DNA of 64,000 bases, from positions 3,414,001 to 3,478,000 of the forward strand of contig NC_009656.1 of assembly GCF_000017205.1 (NCBI RefSeq), given 5' to 3'. The notes under the pieces were generated by a model. The model had not been told where the DNA came from and ran no database searches. It saw only the letters and a list, made by a program, of their open reading frames with translations. A program made the position numbers and the translations under genes. The DNA comes from Pseudomonas paraeruginosa PA7. Lineage in GTDB: Bacteria > Pseudomonadota > Gammaproteobacteria > Pseudomonadales > Pseudomonadaceae. How positions within the stretch are numbered: the stretch's first letter is position 1; every line of letters begins with the position of its first letter. Shown here piece after piece: positions 30,239-39,066 of this stretch.

Positions 30239-30472
30239 TCAGTCGCCGCTCAGGCGCTGCAGTTCGCGACGCACCATGGCCGCGTACTCCGGCGGACGCA
30301 GGAGGTAGAGTTGCCCCGCGACCCAGTCCAGCCAGCGCCCGCCCTGTTCGGCGCGGGCGGCGAACAGTCGCCGGGCTTCCTCTTCGGCGCGTTGCCGGTG
30401 CTGCTGGTGGAATGCCTTGCGCTTCGACAGGCCGGAGGCATCTGCGGTTCGATCGTCGGGAGTATCGGTCAT
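30239..30472 (-). CDS. Hypothetical 77-aa charged protein
   Basis: A short soluble protein starting MTDTPDDRTADASG with an Arg/Glu-rich helical middle (QHRQRAEEEARRLFAARAEQ) and a C-terminal LRPPEYAAMVRRELQRL helix. The ATG at 30472 has an AGAGAG site 4-9 bp upstream. I do not recognise the family. It is transcribed divergently from the sigma-54-controlled gene, sharing a 185-bp control region. Confidence 0.65.
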   Translation of the reverse strand: MTDTPDDRTADASGLSKRKAFHQQHRQRAEEEARRLFAARAEQGGRWLDWVAGQLYLLRPPEYAAMVRRELQRLSGD

Positions 30473-30604
30473 GGCTCTCTTCGCAACGTGATGCACAGGC
30501 CGCGCATTCTAACCTTGGAACACCGTTGCCGTTCGCGGCAAGCGCTTGCCTGCGTCCCGCCCTGCGCCATGCGCAGATCCCTCTGGGGCTGGGCCCCGAC
30601 GATC

Positions 30605-30619
30605 TGGCACGGCCTTTGC
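30605..30619 (+). promoter_or_regulatory. Sigma-54 (-24/-12) promoter
   Basis: TGGCACGGCCTTTGC is a near-perfect match to the sigma-54 consensus, with GG at 30606-30607 and GC at 30618-30619 exactly 12 bp apart. It is 39 bp before the start codon of the gene at 30658, so transcription should start near 30631. An enhancer-binding protein is required; no binding site is obvious in the short upstream region. Confidence 0.8.
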
Positions 30620-30657
30620 GAAGCAGCGGCGGTCATTCATTTCCATGGAAGCCGGTC

Positions 30658-31155
30658 ATGAACAGCATCGGTGCCGCCAGCCTTTCCGGCTGGCCTGCGC
30701 GTTACCTGAACAACCAGCGGCAAACCACCGTCGACACCGGCGGCGATCTGTCGAAACCGCGCCCCGCCCTCGGCACGCCGCTAGGCGGCGAAGCCGCCGA
30801 TCCCGCCGCGGAGTCCGCCCGCCAGGCCCTGGACGAAGGACTCGCGAAGCTGAACCTGACGCTGAAGCAGAACCAGGCGCATCCCCCTGCCGCCGCCAGC
30901 GAAGGCAAGTCGGCCTATGACGAGTTCAAGGAGTACAGGCAGAAGTCGCCCGCCGAGAGGATGCGCGAGCAGGTCCTGAAGAGCCTTGGCCTGAGCGAGG
31001 AAGAACTGGCGGCGATGCCGCCGGAGAAACGCGAGCAGGTGGAAAACAGCATCGGCGAACGCGTGCGCGAAATGATCGCCATGCAGAACGGCCAGGCGCC
31101 GGGCCGGCAGAAGGACCCGACGCAGGCCGGCGCGGCGCTGAACGCCTGGATCTGA
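30658..31155 (+). CDS. Hypothetical protein under sigma-54 control
   Basis: A 165-aa soluble protein with no signal peptide. The N-terminal half is low-complexity (Pro, Gly, Ala). The C-terminal half is helical and charged: SAYDEFKEYRQKSPAERMRE, then LKSLGLSEEELAAMPPEKRE and SIGERVREMIAMQ. The start at 30658 follows a GGAAG site and sits just after the sigma-54 promoter. Sigma-54 control in P. aeruginosa often means flagellar, nitrogen or surface functions, but nothing in the sequence identifies one here. Confidence 0.8.
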   Translation: MNSIGAASLSGWPARYLNNQRQTTVDTGGDLSKPRPALGTPLGGEAADPAAESARQALDEGLAKLNLTLKQNQAHPPAAASEGKSAYDEFKEYRQKSPAERMREQVLKSLGLSEEELAAMPPEKREQVENSIGERVREMIAMQNGQAPGRQKDPTQAGAALNAWI

Positions 31156-31174
31156 TCCAGGCGCTGGGAAGGAC

Positions 31175-31546
31175 TCAGTTGCGGCCGGCGGCGATCCGCT
31201 TGGCGTAGCTGGCGCGCTCCATCTCGCGCACCTCGACGCTGACCTGCACGCCCTCCTCGCCGCCGCCCGCCACCGCTCCGGCGAGCACCTCGCAGACGGC
31301 CTCGCCCAGCGCCTGCCGGGTCGCCGCGTCGCGTCCATCGAGGATCGACAGGCAGGCGTGCAGGTAGGCGCGCTCGACCGCCGCGGTGCCCTGCCGGTAG
31401 GACTCCAGGGTGACGAAACGCGACTTGATGTCCGCTTCGCCGAATTGCCCGGAGGCAAGCAACGCGGCATTGGCCTGCTCCAGCAGTTCGCCGGGGGAAG
31501 TTTCGAGGCGGAGATTGGCGGTGGCTTCGATGACGAGATGCGGCAT
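31175..31546 (-). CDS. 5-carboxymethyl-2-hydroxymuconate isomerase family protein
   Basis: A 123-aa protein of the tautomerase-fold CHMI family. It starts MPHLVIEATANL, giving the catalytic N-terminal proline after methionine removal. It continues with DIKSRFVTLESYRQGT and the C-terminal QVSVEVREMERASYAKRI typical of the family. There is no homoprotocatechuate pathway nearby, so the real substrate is uncertain. It converges on the sigma-54 gene with a 19-bp gap. Confidence 0.85.
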   Translation of the reverse strand: MPHLVIEATANLRLETSPGELLEQANAALLASGQFGEADIKSRFVTLESYRQGTAAVERAYLHACLSILDGRDAATRQALGEAVCEVLAGAVAGGGEEGVQVSVEVREMERASYAKRIAAGRN

Positions 31547-31627
31547 GCTGGCGGGCCTTGCGGGTAATGGGAAGCGGGATTCTAGCGAGTGGGCAAGGGA
31601 TGCGACAGTCGGCTTCCGCGCCCCGGC

Positions 31628-31963
31628 TCAACGCGTCTCGCAGGCCTGCCGCTGGCCCTTGGCCGGTGTGTACAGGTAGCCGGCCGAGTCGCCCGCCTGG
31701 CGGTACAGGACCGAACCGTCGCTATAGGAAATCGCGCTCAGCGCCTGGCCATCGGCGAGGCTGCGGACATCGCCGCCCAGCGACTGGACGCTGCTGCCGT
31801 CAGGCAGCTTGAGACTGGCGAAACCGTCGATCACCTCGAGTTCGCCGAAGTCTCCGCAGCGCAGGGCCAGCGGCCCGGAAGCAGCCTTCCCGTCCGACGA
31901 TGAGTCCCCGCAGCCGCCCAGGAGCGACAGGACCAGCAAGGCGGGAAGAACGGCGGGTTTCAT
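31628..31963 (-). CDS. Small lipoprotein, possibly MliC-like
   Basis: A 111-aa protein with a lipobox signal (MKPAVLPALLVLSLLGGC). The mature part is beta-rich with two cysteines (LRCGDFG and QACETR). The segment AISYSDGSVLYRQAGDSAGY is loosely similar to the lysozyme-inhibitor MliC core, but the conserved serine/lysine residues are not clear, so the family is tentative. Confidence 0.6.
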   Translation of the reverse strand: MKPAVLPALLVLSLLGGCGDSSSDGKAASGPLALRCGDFGELEVIDGFASLKLPDGSSVQSLGGDVRSLADGQALSAISYSDGSVLYRQAGDSAGYLYTPAKGQRQACETR

Positions 31964-32267
31964 CGGAGAGTCCTTTGCAGATGAGCGGAGGACGGGACTC
32001 TACCACCTGCCGGGCAGCGGGAAAAACCGCTTCGGCGCACGCTGTCATGCAACGGCAGGCGCACCTGTGAGACAATTCGCCGAATGCCAGGCATCACATC
32101 CCGCCTTCATCGCGCTACAGCCACGTCATGACGCTGGCTGCGGCACTCCACGAATGCCCGCAGGATCGACCCACGCTCCAGATGGAGCGAAGCGGAAAGC
32201 CGAGAACCGGTACCAGACCGGTATCGCCATGGTCCAGGCGTGCGTAAGTCCTCTATAGGTAAAGAAG
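31964..32267. other. Intergenic region upstream of the ABC-F gene
   Basis: A 304-bp gap between divergently transcribed genes. No conserved frame is visible; the sequence just before the TTG start (TATAGGTAAAGAAG) provides the ribosome binding site. Promoters are expected here but none stands out. Confidence 0.5.
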
Positions 32268-33857
32268 TTGATCTCCACCGCGAATATCACCATGCAGTTC
32301 GGCGCCAAGCCGCTGTTCGAGAACGTTTCCGTCAAGTTCGGCAACGGCAACCGCTACGGCCTGATCGGCGCCAACGGTTGCGGCAAGTCGACTTTCATGA
32401 AGATCCTCGGCAACGACCTGGAGCCGAGCGCCGGCCAGGTCATGCTCGAACCCAACGTGCGCCTGGGCAAGCTGCGCCAGGACCAGTTCGCCTACGAGGA
32501 CTTCAGCGTCATCGACACGGTGATCATGGGCCACGAGGAACTCTGGGCGGTGAAGGCCGAGCGCGACCGCATCTACTCGCTGCCGGAAATGAGCGAGGAG
32601 GACGGCATGGCGGTGGCCGAGCTGGAAGTCCAGTTCGCCGAGTTCGACGGCTACACCGCCGAGTCCCGCGCCGGCGAGTTGCTGCTCGGCCTGGGCATCC
32701 CGCTGGAGCAGCACTTCGGCCCGATGAGCGCCGTCGCTCCCGGCTGGAAGCTGCGCGTGCTGCTGGCCCAGGCACTGTTCTCGGACCCGGACGTGCTGCT
32801 GCTCGACGAACCGACCAACCACCTGGACATCAACACCATCCGCTGGCTGGAAGGCGTGCTCACCGCGCGCAACAGCACCATGATCATCATTTCCCACGAC
32901 CGCCACTTCCTGAACAGCGTCTGCACCCACATGGCCGACCTGGACTATGGCGAACTGCGCCTGTTCCCCGGCAACTACGACGAGTACATGACCGCCGCCG
33001 AGCAGGCTCGCGAGCGCCTGCTGTCGGACAACGCCAAGAAGAAGGCGCAGATCGCCGAGCTGCAATCCTTCGTCAGCCGCTTCTCGGCCAACGCCTCCAA
33101 GGCCAAGCAGGCCACCAGCCGCGCCCGGCAGATCGACAAGATCCAGCTGGAAGAGGTCAAGCCGTCCAGCCGGGTCAGTCCGTTCATCCGCTTCGAGCAA
33201 TACAAGAAGCTGCACCGCCAGGCGGTGACCGTGGAAAACATCGGCAAGGGCTATGACGGCAAGCCGCTGTTCAAGGGCCTGAGCCTGCAGGTCGAGGCCG
33301 GCGAGCGAGTCGCCATCATCGGCCCCAACGGCATCGGCAAGACCACCCTGCTGCGCTGCCTGGTCGGCGACCTGCCGGTGGACAGCGGCGAGGTGAAATG
33401 GACCGACAGCGCCGACGTCGGCTATTTCGCCCAGGACCATGCCGACGACTTCGCCGACGACATGAGCCTGTTCGACTGGATGGCCCAGTGGACCCAGGGC
33501 GGCGAACAACTGGTGCGCGGCACCCTCGGGCGCATGCTGTTCTCCAACGACGAGATCAAGAAGTCGGTGAAGGTGATCTCCGGCGGCGAGCAGGGCCGCA
33601 TGCTGTTCGGCCGGCTGATCCTCAAGCGCCCCAACGTGCTGGTGATGGACGAGCCGACCAACCACCTGGACATGGAGTCCATCGAGGCGCTGAACCTGGC
33701 GCTGGACAACTATCCGGGCACGCTGATCTTCGTCAGCCACGACCGCGAGTTCGTCTCTTCGCTGGCCACCCGCATCATCGAGCTGGGCGAGAACGGCGTG
33801 ACCGACTTCAGCGGCAGCTACGACGACTACCTGCGCAGCCAGGGCGTGATCGTCTGA
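32268..33857 (+). CDS. ybiT: ABC-F ribosome-associated ATPase, YbiT type
   Basis: A 529-aa soluble protein with two ABC cassettes and no membrane segment. Walker A motifs are GANGCGKST and GPNGIGKTT; signatures are [13 protein letters not shown] and [13 protein letters not shown]; Walker B regions are [11 protein letters not shown] and [11 protein letters not shown]. The linker [20 protein letters not shown] is the ABC-F P-site-tRNA motif. The start is TTG at 32268, preferred over the ATG at 32292 because the extra residues (MISTANIT) align with YbiT of E. coli. It ends at a strong terminator. Confidence 0.9.
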   Translation: MISTANITMQFGAKPLFENVSVKFGNGNRYGLIGANGCGKSTFMKILGNDLEPSAGQVMLEPNVRLGKLRQDQFAYEDFSVIDTVIMGHEELWAVKAERDRIYSLPEMSEEDGMAVAELEVQFAEFDGYTAESRAGELLLGLGIPLEQHFGPMSAVAPGWKLRVLLAQALFSDPDVLLLDEPTNHLDINTIRWLEGVLTARNSTMIIISHDRHFLNSVCTHMADLDYGELRLFPGNYDEYMTAAEQARERLLSDNAKKKAQIAELQSFVSRFSANASKAKQATSRARQIDKIQLEEVKPSSRVSPFIRFEQYKKLHRQAVTVENIGKGYDGKPLFKGLSLQVEAGERVAIIGPNGIGKTTLLRCLVGDLPVDSGEVKWTDSADVGYFAQDHADDFADDMSLFDWMAQWTQGGEQLVRGTLGRMLFSNDEIKKSVKVISGGEQGRMLFGRLILKRPNVLVMDEPTNHLDMESIEALNLALDNYPGTLIFVSHDREFVSSLATRIIELGENGVTDFSGSYDDYLRSQGVIV

Positions 33858-33874
33858 TCCAAGGACGCGCAACG

Positions 33875-33901
33875 AAAAGCCCCGCATCCGCGGGGCTTTT
33901 T
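33875..33901 (+). terminator. Rho-independent terminator after the ABC-F gene
   Basis: AAAAGCCCCGC (33875-33885) and GCGGGGCTTTTT (33890-33901) form a perfect stem with a 4-base loop and a T tract. The A tract on the other side makes it usable in both directions. Confidence 0.9.
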
Positions 33902-33987
33902 CCTGCCCGCCGTCCCGTCCCGGCGGATGGCCGCAGACGTCCCGCCCCCACGCGCGGTCATCCCGGAAATTGCTCCAGCGGCCGGAC

Positions 33988-34254
33988 TCAGTCGACGTAG
34001 CCGGCCATCATCGCCGCGCGGGTCGCCAGGCGCTGGCCCTCGGCGATCTTCGCCCGCTGCTCGGCGGTCAGCTCGCGGGGCGGATGGTCCTTGATGTAGG
34101 CGGCCACGTTCACCCCGATGTAGACGATCAGGGCCGCGGCGATCAGGACGTTCTTCGGGTTGATGTCCGAGCGCCGCTTGCAGGCTTCGCAGATGCCGCT
34201 CTCGACGAGACGGGTCGCTCGGGCGCCGCAGTTGCGGCAGTAACACGCGTTCAC
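33988..34254 (-). CDS. Small zinc-ribbon membrane protein
   Basis: An 88-aa protein starting with GTG and an AAGGAACC site. The N-terminus is a four-cysteine zinc ribbon (YCRNCGARATRLVESGICEA, closing cysteine just after), followed by one membrane segment (NVLIAAALIVYIGVNVAAYI) and a charged tail. The arrangement is common in small proteobacterial membrane proteins of unknown function. Confidence 0.75.
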   Translation of the reverse strand: MNACYCRNCGARATRLVESGICEACKRRSDINPKNVLIAAALIVYIGVNVAAYIKDHPPRELTAEQRAKIAEGQRLATRAAMMAGYVD

Positions 34255-34323
34255 AGGCCGGTTCCTTGTGCTTGTAATTGTCCGGCCAATCTACACGCAG
34301 CGCGGTGCCGCGCACAACGCGAA

Positions 34324-34343
34324 AACCCCGCCGAGGCGGGGTT
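34324..34343 (-). terminator. Rho-independent terminator after azoR
   Basis: AACCCCGCC (34324-34332) and GGCGGGGTT (34335-34343) form a stem; read on the minus strand it is followed by TTTT. It lies 18 bp beyond the azoR stop codon. Confidence 0.85.
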
Positions 34344-34360
34344 CTGCGTTGACGCGGGGA

Positions 34361-34969
34361 TCAGGCCGCGGCGAACTGCTCGGCGATCTGCCGACGGGCG
34401 GCGGCGATGGCCTGGGCGCGGGGTTCCTCGCCATAGGCCAGGCCTTCGGCGCGGACCACCTCGATGTCGGTGATGCCGAAGAAGCCCAGCACGGTGCGCA
34501 GGTAGCCCTCGTGCGCCGCGCCGCTCGGCTGGCCGGCGTGCAGGCCGCCGGCGGTGGAGACGATCACCACCTTCTTGTCGCCGGCCAGGCCCACCGGACC
34601 GTTCTCGGTGTAGCGGAAGGTCTTGCCGGCCACCGCGACGCGGTCGATCCAGGCCTTGAGCTGGCTGGAGATGGTGAAGTTGTACATGGGCGCGCCGATC
34701 ACCACCACGTTGGCGGCGAGGAACTCCTCCAGCAGCGCTTCGCTCAGTGCGGCCTCGTGCTTCTGTGCGGCGTCGCGCAGTTCGTCCGGGGTGCCGCCGG
34801 CGGCCAGCGTCAGCGCCGAGAAGTGGGCCACGGCGTCGGCGGCCAGGTCGCGGTAGCTGACCTCCAGGCCCTGCTCGTTCTGGCGCCAGGCCTGGACCAG
34901 TTCGGCGCCCAGTTGGCGGGAAGCGGAAGCGTCGCCGAGGATGCTGGAATCGATGTGCAACAGTTTCAT
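34361..34969 (-). CDS. azoR: FMN-dependent NADH:quinone oxidoreductase / azoreductase
   Basis: A 202-aa flavodoxin-fold enzyme of the AzoR/AcpD family. [19 protein letters not shown] is the FMN-binding start, [17 protein letters not shown] the dimer/FMN region and [10 protein letters not shown] a further conserved loop. It corresponds to the enzyme called AzoR2 in PAO1, which reduces quinones and azo dyes. The AGGAGCG site before 34969 fixes the start. It is divergent from a LysR regulator that is the obvious candidate controller. Confidence 0.92.
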   Translation of the reverse strand: MKLLHIDSSILGDASASRQLGAELVQAWRQNEQGLEVSYRDLAADAVAHFSALTLAAGGTPDELRDAAQKHEAALSEALLEEFLAANVVVIGAPMYNFTISSQLKAWIDRVAVAGKTFRYTENGPVGLAGDKKVVIVSTAGGLHAGQPSGAAHEGYLRTVLGFFGITDIEVVRAEGLAYGEEPRAQAIAAARRQIAEQFAAA

Positions 34970-35114
34970 GGTTCGCTCCTGGAAGTGGGGATCGCGGGTC
35001 GGCGATCGAGTGGGTTGCATCCTACCCGCAAGAGCAATCGTCGATTAGTCGGCAAGAACATGACTATTCGTCCCATCCATAGGACAATCCCTCACTTCCC
35101 AACGGAGCGCGGCC

Positions 35115-36050
35115 ATGCCCCACGATCTCAACGACCTGTACTACTTCGCCAAGGTGGTGGAGTGCGGAGGCTTCGCCGCGGCCGGACGCGAGATCGGCAT
35201 CCCCAAGTCTCGCCTGTCGCGGCGCATCGCCGAACTCGAGGAGCGCCTGCAGGTCCGCCTGCTGCACCGCACCACGCGCAAGCTGGCGCTCACCGAGGTC
35301 GGCGAGCGCTACCTGCAGCATTGCCGCAACCTGCTGCTGGAGGCGGAGATGGCCGACCAGGTGATCGCCGAGCTGAGCGTCGAGCCGCGCGGCCGGCTGC
35401 GCCTGTCCGCCCCGGTGGCCATGGCCTCGAGCAACCTCGCCGACCTGCTGCCGCGCTTTCTAGAACGCCACCCGCTGGTGCAACTGGAGATTCTCCTGAC
35501 CAACCGCCGGGTCGACCTGCTCAACGAAGGCGTGGACGTGGCCCTGCGCGTGCGCGAGATCGGTGACGAGGACCCGGCGCTGGTCTGTCGCCGGCTGGTC
35601 CCGGCGACCACGCAGATCCTCGCGGCGCCGACGCTGATCGGCGGACGCCGCCTGGAACATCCCGACGATCTCGCCGACCTGCCCTTCCTCGGCGCCATCG
35701 AGAACGACCGCAAGGTCCACGCCACCCTGATCGGGCCGGACGGCAGCCGCTACCACCTGGCGCGCGAACCGCGCCTGGGCGTCGATGATTTTCTCCTGCG
35801 CAAGAAAGCCGCCATCGCCGGCCTGGGCGTGACCCTGATGCCCGAAGGCTATTGCGACAAGGAGCTGGCCGAGGGCAGCCTGATACGCATCCTGCCGCAC
35901 TGGACCTTGCCGCAGAGCACCCTGCAGGCGGCCTACCTGCCGCGCAGCAGCCAGGTCCCGGCGATCCGGGCGCTGCTCGACTTTCTCGTGGAGGCCCTGC
36001 AGCGCGCCGCGGACGAAGCCGGCCCGGCCTATCGGCGCGCCAGCGACTGA
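35115..36050 (+). CDS. LysR-type transcriptional regulator
   Basis: A 311-aa LTTR with N-terminal helix-turn-helix (DLNDLYYFAKVVECGGFAAA, then IGIPKSRLSRRIAELEERL) and a substrate-binding domain. It is divergent from azoR across a 145-bp intergenic region containing AT-rich sequence, the typical layout for LTTR autoregulation and control of the neighbour. Related regulators respond to quinones or electrophiles; the inducer here is unknown. Confidence 0.88.
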   Translation: MPHDLNDLYYFAKVVECGGFAAAGREIGIPKSRLSRRIAELEERLQVRLLHRTTRKLALTEVGERYLQHCRNLLLEAEMADQVIAELSVEPRGRLRLSAPVAMASSNLADLLPRFLERHPLVQLEILLTNRRVDLLNEGVDVALRVREIGDEDPALVCRRLVPATTQILAAPTLIGGRRLEHPDDLADLPFLGAIENDRKVHATLIGPDGSRYHLAREPRLGVDDFLLRKKAAIAGLGVTLMPEGYCDKELAEGSLIRILPHWTLPQSTLQAAYLPRSSQVPAIRALLDFLVEALQRAADEAGPAYRRASD

Positions 36051-36060
36051 GCCACGCCGC

Positions 36061-36744
36061 TCAGCCTAGCCGTTGCAGCAGCATGGCGGACAGCCACCCG
36101 CCGAGCAGGGTGTCGAGCCAGAACAGCTGGTGCAGCAGGACGATGCCCCAGAACAGCAGCTGGAAGGAAATCTTGCGGGTCTTGTGCCGGAAGACCTGCT
36201 GCGCGATCAAGGCGCCGGGCCAGCCGCCGAGCAGCTCGAAGAGGTGCAGGCGAGCCTCCGGAGTCCGCCAGTCGCCGCGCGCGGCGCGGCGCTTGTCCTG
36301 CCAGTAGAGGGCGAACGCCAGCAGGCTGGCCAGCGGATAGGCCAGCAGCGGCCAGAGCGCCTGGCCATCCAGGTGCATGCGCCAGGCGCCGGCGGCCGGC
36401 AGCACGCAGAGCAGCAACAGGACCAGCGACTTGGCCAACGGCCGCTGCAAGGCATGCGCCGGCGCCGCCGGCGGACGCGCCTGGGCCCGCGTCACCGGGG
36501 CCTGGGCACCACGGCGGACACGGGGTGGGTCGAGGGTCAGCGCGTCCAGCCGCGCCCGCTCGGCGCGCAACCGACCCCGCGCGTCCTGGCTGGCGAGGAA
36601 CCAGACCTGGTCGCCCTGCAGCGGCCGGCGGTCGCCACGGAAGGCGGAGATGTGCAGGAAGATCTCCTCGCCGCCGGCCTTCGGCTGGATGAAACCGAAC
36701 CCCTTGTCGTCGTACCAGCGGCTGATCATGCCAGGCTTTTCCAT
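36061..36744 (-). CDS. Cold-shock domain/DUF1294 membrane protein
   Basis: A 227-aa fusion. Residues 1-65 form a cold-shock-type OB domain with the RNP motif DDKGFGFIQP and IFLHISAF. A linker of about 45 residues follows, then four hydrophobic segments of a DUF1294 domain (including DKRRAARGDWRTPEARLHL and FELLGGWPGALIAQQ). The start at 36744 has a GAGG site. Function is unknown; the fusion links nucleic-acid binding to a membrane domain. Confidence 0.85.
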   Translation of the reverse strand: MEKPGMISRWYDDKGFGFIQPKAGGEEIFLHISAFRGDRRPLQGDQVWFLASQDARGRLRAERARLDALTLDPPRVRRGAQAPVTRAQARPPAAPAHALQRPLAKSLVLLLLCVLPAAGAWRMHLDGQALWPLLAYPLASLLAFALYWQDKRRAARGDWRTPEARLHLFELLGGWPGALIAQQVFRHKTRKISFQLLFWGIVLLHQLFWLDTLLGGWLSAMLLQRLG

Positions 36745-36803
36745 GTGTCCTCGCTCGCTAATGCTGTCGCGCAGCATTCTAGCCATTGGCGCCGGCCGAA
36801 CGA

Positions 36804-36831
36804 AAAAAGGCGCGGCCGGAGCCGCGCCTTT
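36804..36831 (-). terminator. Rho-independent terminator after uppP
   Basis: AAAGGCGCGGC (36806-36816) and GCCGCGCCTTT (36821-36831) form a perfect stem with a 4-base loop. Read on the minus strand it is followed by TTTTTT. It separates uppP from the cold-shock/DUF1294 gene. Confidence 0.9.
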
Positions 36832-36851
36832 CTCCCATGCGGCACGGAGCC

Positions 36852-37685
36852 TCACAGATCGCCGGCGGTGCTCCAGTCGATCAGGTGGAACTGCCAGGTC
36901 GCCAGGATCAGCAGGCCAAAGGCGATCCGGTACCAGGCGAAGGCCGCGTAGCTGTGGTTGCCGATGAACTTCAGCAAGGCGCGCACCGCCACCATGGCGA
37001 AGACGAACGAGGTGACGAAGCCGACGGCGAACACCGGCAGGTCCTCGGGACGGAACAGCTCACGGTACTTGTAGCCGGAATACACCGCCGCGCCGACCAT
37101 GGTCGGCATCGCCAGGAAGAACGAGAACTCGGTGGCCGCCTTGCGCGACAGGCCGAACAGCAGGCCACCGATGATCGTCGCGCCGGAGCGCGAGGTGCCC
37201 GGGACCATCGCCAGGCATTGCGCGCAGCCGATCTTCAGGGCGTCCTTCCAGGTCATGTCGTCGACATGCTCGGCGCGGATCACGTGCTGGCGGCGCTCGG
37301 CCCAGAGCATGATCACCCCGCCCACCACCAGCGCCAGGGCTACGGTGATCGGATTGAACAGCCATTCGTGGATCAGGTCGGCGAACAGCACGCCGAGGAT
37401 CACCGCCGGGAAGAATGCGATCAGCAGGTTGACGGTGAAGCGTTGGGCCTGGTGCTGGCTCGGCAGGTCACGCACGACCTGGAAGATCTTCCCGCGAAAC
37501 TCCCAGACCACGGCGAGGATCGCCGCCAGCTGGATGATGATGTTGAACGCCTTGGCGCGTTCGCCGCCGAAGCCGATGAGATCGGCGACGATGATCTGGT
37601 GCCCGGTGCTGGAAATCGGCAGGAACTCGGTCAGCCCTTCCACCACACCCAGGATGAACGCCTGGAAAGCAGTCCACCACTCCAT
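36852..37685 (-). CDS. uppP: Undecaprenyl-diphosphatase UppP (BacA)
   Basis: A 277-aa membrane enzyme recycling undecaprenyl pyrophosphate to the carrier lipid for peptidoglycan and other polymers. Family motifs are [17 protein letters not shown] and [13 protein letters not shown], both with catalytic residues. About eight membrane segments are visible and the length is typical. The family is associated with bacitracin tolerance. Stand-alone gene with its own terminator. Confidence 0.95.
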   Translation of the reverse strand: MEWWTAFQAFILGVVEGLTEFLPISSTGHQIIVADLIGFGGERAKAFNIIIQLAAILAVVWEFRGKIFQVVRDLPSQHQAQRFTVNLLIAFFPAVILGVLFADLIHEWLFNPITVALALVVGGVIMLWAERRQHVIRAEHVDDMTWKDALKIGCAQCLAMVPGTSRSGATIIGGLLFGLSRKAATEFSFFLAMPTMVGAAVYSGYKYRELFRPEDLPVFAVGFVTSFVFAMVAVRALLKFIGNHSYAAFAWYRIAFGLLILATWQFHLIDWSTAGDL

Positions 37686-37934
37686 ATTCTCCCCCTTCCA
37701 CTACTTGTCCCGAACACGCTTTCGTTGTTCTCGGCGAAACAGTCGCCGTCTTTTGAGAAGGCCTTACGACTCCAAGGAACCCGACCAGTTCCCCCACGCC
37801 CGAAGTCGAAACCGGCGGGCATGCTACCAGAGCGGCAACCAGGGAATCTCGTAATTCTTGCACTGCGGCCGCTGGGCGAAACTGCCGAGACAGCCTTCCG
37901 ACACGCCACTTCCCGGCACGGCGGGCACATTGGC

Positions 37935-37940
37935 TACAAT
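37935..37940 (+). promoter_or_regulatory. -10 box of the pnuC operon
   Basis: TACAAT lies 26 bp before the GTG start of pnuC, preceded by a weak -35. If transcription starts near 37947 the leader is only about 20 nt, leaving no room for a riboswitch. Confidence 0.5.
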
Positions 37941-37966
37941 GCGCCCTCGTCGCATGAGGGCCTTCT

Positions 37967-38542
37967 GTGTCACCCCTTGAACTCTTCGCCGCTTCGCTCG
38001 GCGTCATCGCCGTCTACCTGACTGTCCGCCAGAACCCCTGGTGCTGGCCCATCGGGCTGGTGATGGTGCTGCTCTATGCCTGGATCTTCTTCGAGGTGAA
38101 GCTCTACTCGGACATGCTCCTGCAGGTGGTCTACGCGGCCCTCCAGCTCTATGGCTGGTGGCAGTGGACACGCGGCGGGCAACGCCACGACGGCCGCTCG
38201 GTGAGCCGCCTGAGCAACCTACAGCGGCTGCTCGGCCTTGCCGCGGGGCTGGCTGGCAGCGGCGCGCTCGGCTACCTGATGGCGACCCACACCGACGCCG
38301 CCAGCCCCTGGTGGGACGCAGGCCTGACCGCCTTCAGCCTGGTCGCGCAATGCTGGATGGCGCAGAAACGCCTGGAGTGCTGGCCACTGTGGATCGTGGT
38401 GGACCTGCTGTTCGTGGCGCTCTTCGCCAGCAAGGCGCTGTACCTGACCGCCGCCCTCTACGCCCTCTTCACCCTGCTGGCGATCCACGGCTGGCGCACC
38501 TGGCGCCGCGACCCGGCATTGCGCGAGGGCGTCGCCGCATGA
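37967..38542 (+). CDS. pnuC: Nicotinamide riboside transporter PnuC
   Basis: A 191-aa membrane protein with about seven hydrophobic segments. The paired motifs QNPWCWPIGLVMVLLYAWIF and LYSDMLLQVVYAALQLYGWW are PnuC hallmarks. The start is GTG at 37967, supported by a GAGGG site and the family N-terminus. The last codons overlap the next gene (ATGA), whose product would phosphorylate and so trap the imported nicotinamide riboside. Confidence 0.88.
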   Translation: MSPLELFAASLGVIAVYLTVRQNPWCWPIGLVMVLLYAWIFFEVKLYSDMLLQVVYAALQLYGWWQWTRGGQRHDGRSVSRLSNLQRLLGLAAGLAGSGALGYLMATHTDAASPWWDAGLTAFSLVAQCWMAQKRLECWPLWIVVDLLFVALFASKALYLTAALYALFTLLAIHGWRTWRRDPALREGVAA

Positions 38543-39066
38543 AGGTGCTGGTGCTCACCGGGCCCGAGTCCAGCGGTAAGAGCTGGCTTGCGCAACAGGT
38601 CCAGGCCCGTTTCGGTGGCCGGGTGGTCGGCGAGTACGTCCGCCACTTCATCGAAGAACAGCGCCGCGACACCCGCTACGCCGACATCCCCGCCATCGCC
38701 CGCGGGCAATTGGCCTGGGAAGATGCCGCCCGCGCGGAGCGACCTGCGCTGCTGGTCCTCGATACCCACCTGCTGAGCAACATCCTCTGGAGTCGGATTC
38801 TCTTCGGCGACTGCCCGCACTGGCTCGAACCCGCGCTGCTGCGGCGGCGCTACGACCTGCACCTGCTGCTCTCGCCGGAAGGCGTGGCCTGGAGCGCCGA
38901 CGGCCAGCGCTGCCAGCCGGAACTGGCGCAGCGCCAGGCATTCCATCGCGCCTGCCGCGCCTGGCTGGAAGATCATCGACAAGCCTACCGGACCATCGCC
39001 GGCGATTGGGCGGAGCGCCAGCGGCAGGCCTTCGCCGCCGTCGAGCAATTGCTCGACGATGACTGA
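38539..39066 (+). CDS. NadR-like nicotinamide riboside kinase
   Basis: A 175-aa P-loop kinase starting MKVLVLTGPESSGKSWLAQQ (Walker A). LVLDTHLLSN is the Walker B-like region, and GEYVRHFIEEQ and DWAERQRQAF are family blocks. It matches the C-terminal kinase domain of NadR, lacking the NMN adenylyltransferase and regulator domains. The 4-bp overlap with pnuC shows an uptake-plus-phosphorylation operon for NAD salvage. Confidence 0.85.
   Translation: MKVLVLTGPESSGKSWLAQQVQARFGGRVVGEYVRHFIEEQRRDTRYADIPAIARGQLAWEDAARAERPALLVLDTHLLSNILWSRILFGDCPHWLEPALLRRRYDLHLLLSPEGVAWSADGQRCQPELAQRQAFHRACRAWLEDHRQAYRTIAGDWAERQRQAFAAVEQLLDDD

Noticed and set aside
37686-37966. Possible riboswitch upstream of pnuC
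   Set aside because: The best -10 box leaves a leader of only about 20 nt, and no conserved stem pattern was seen.
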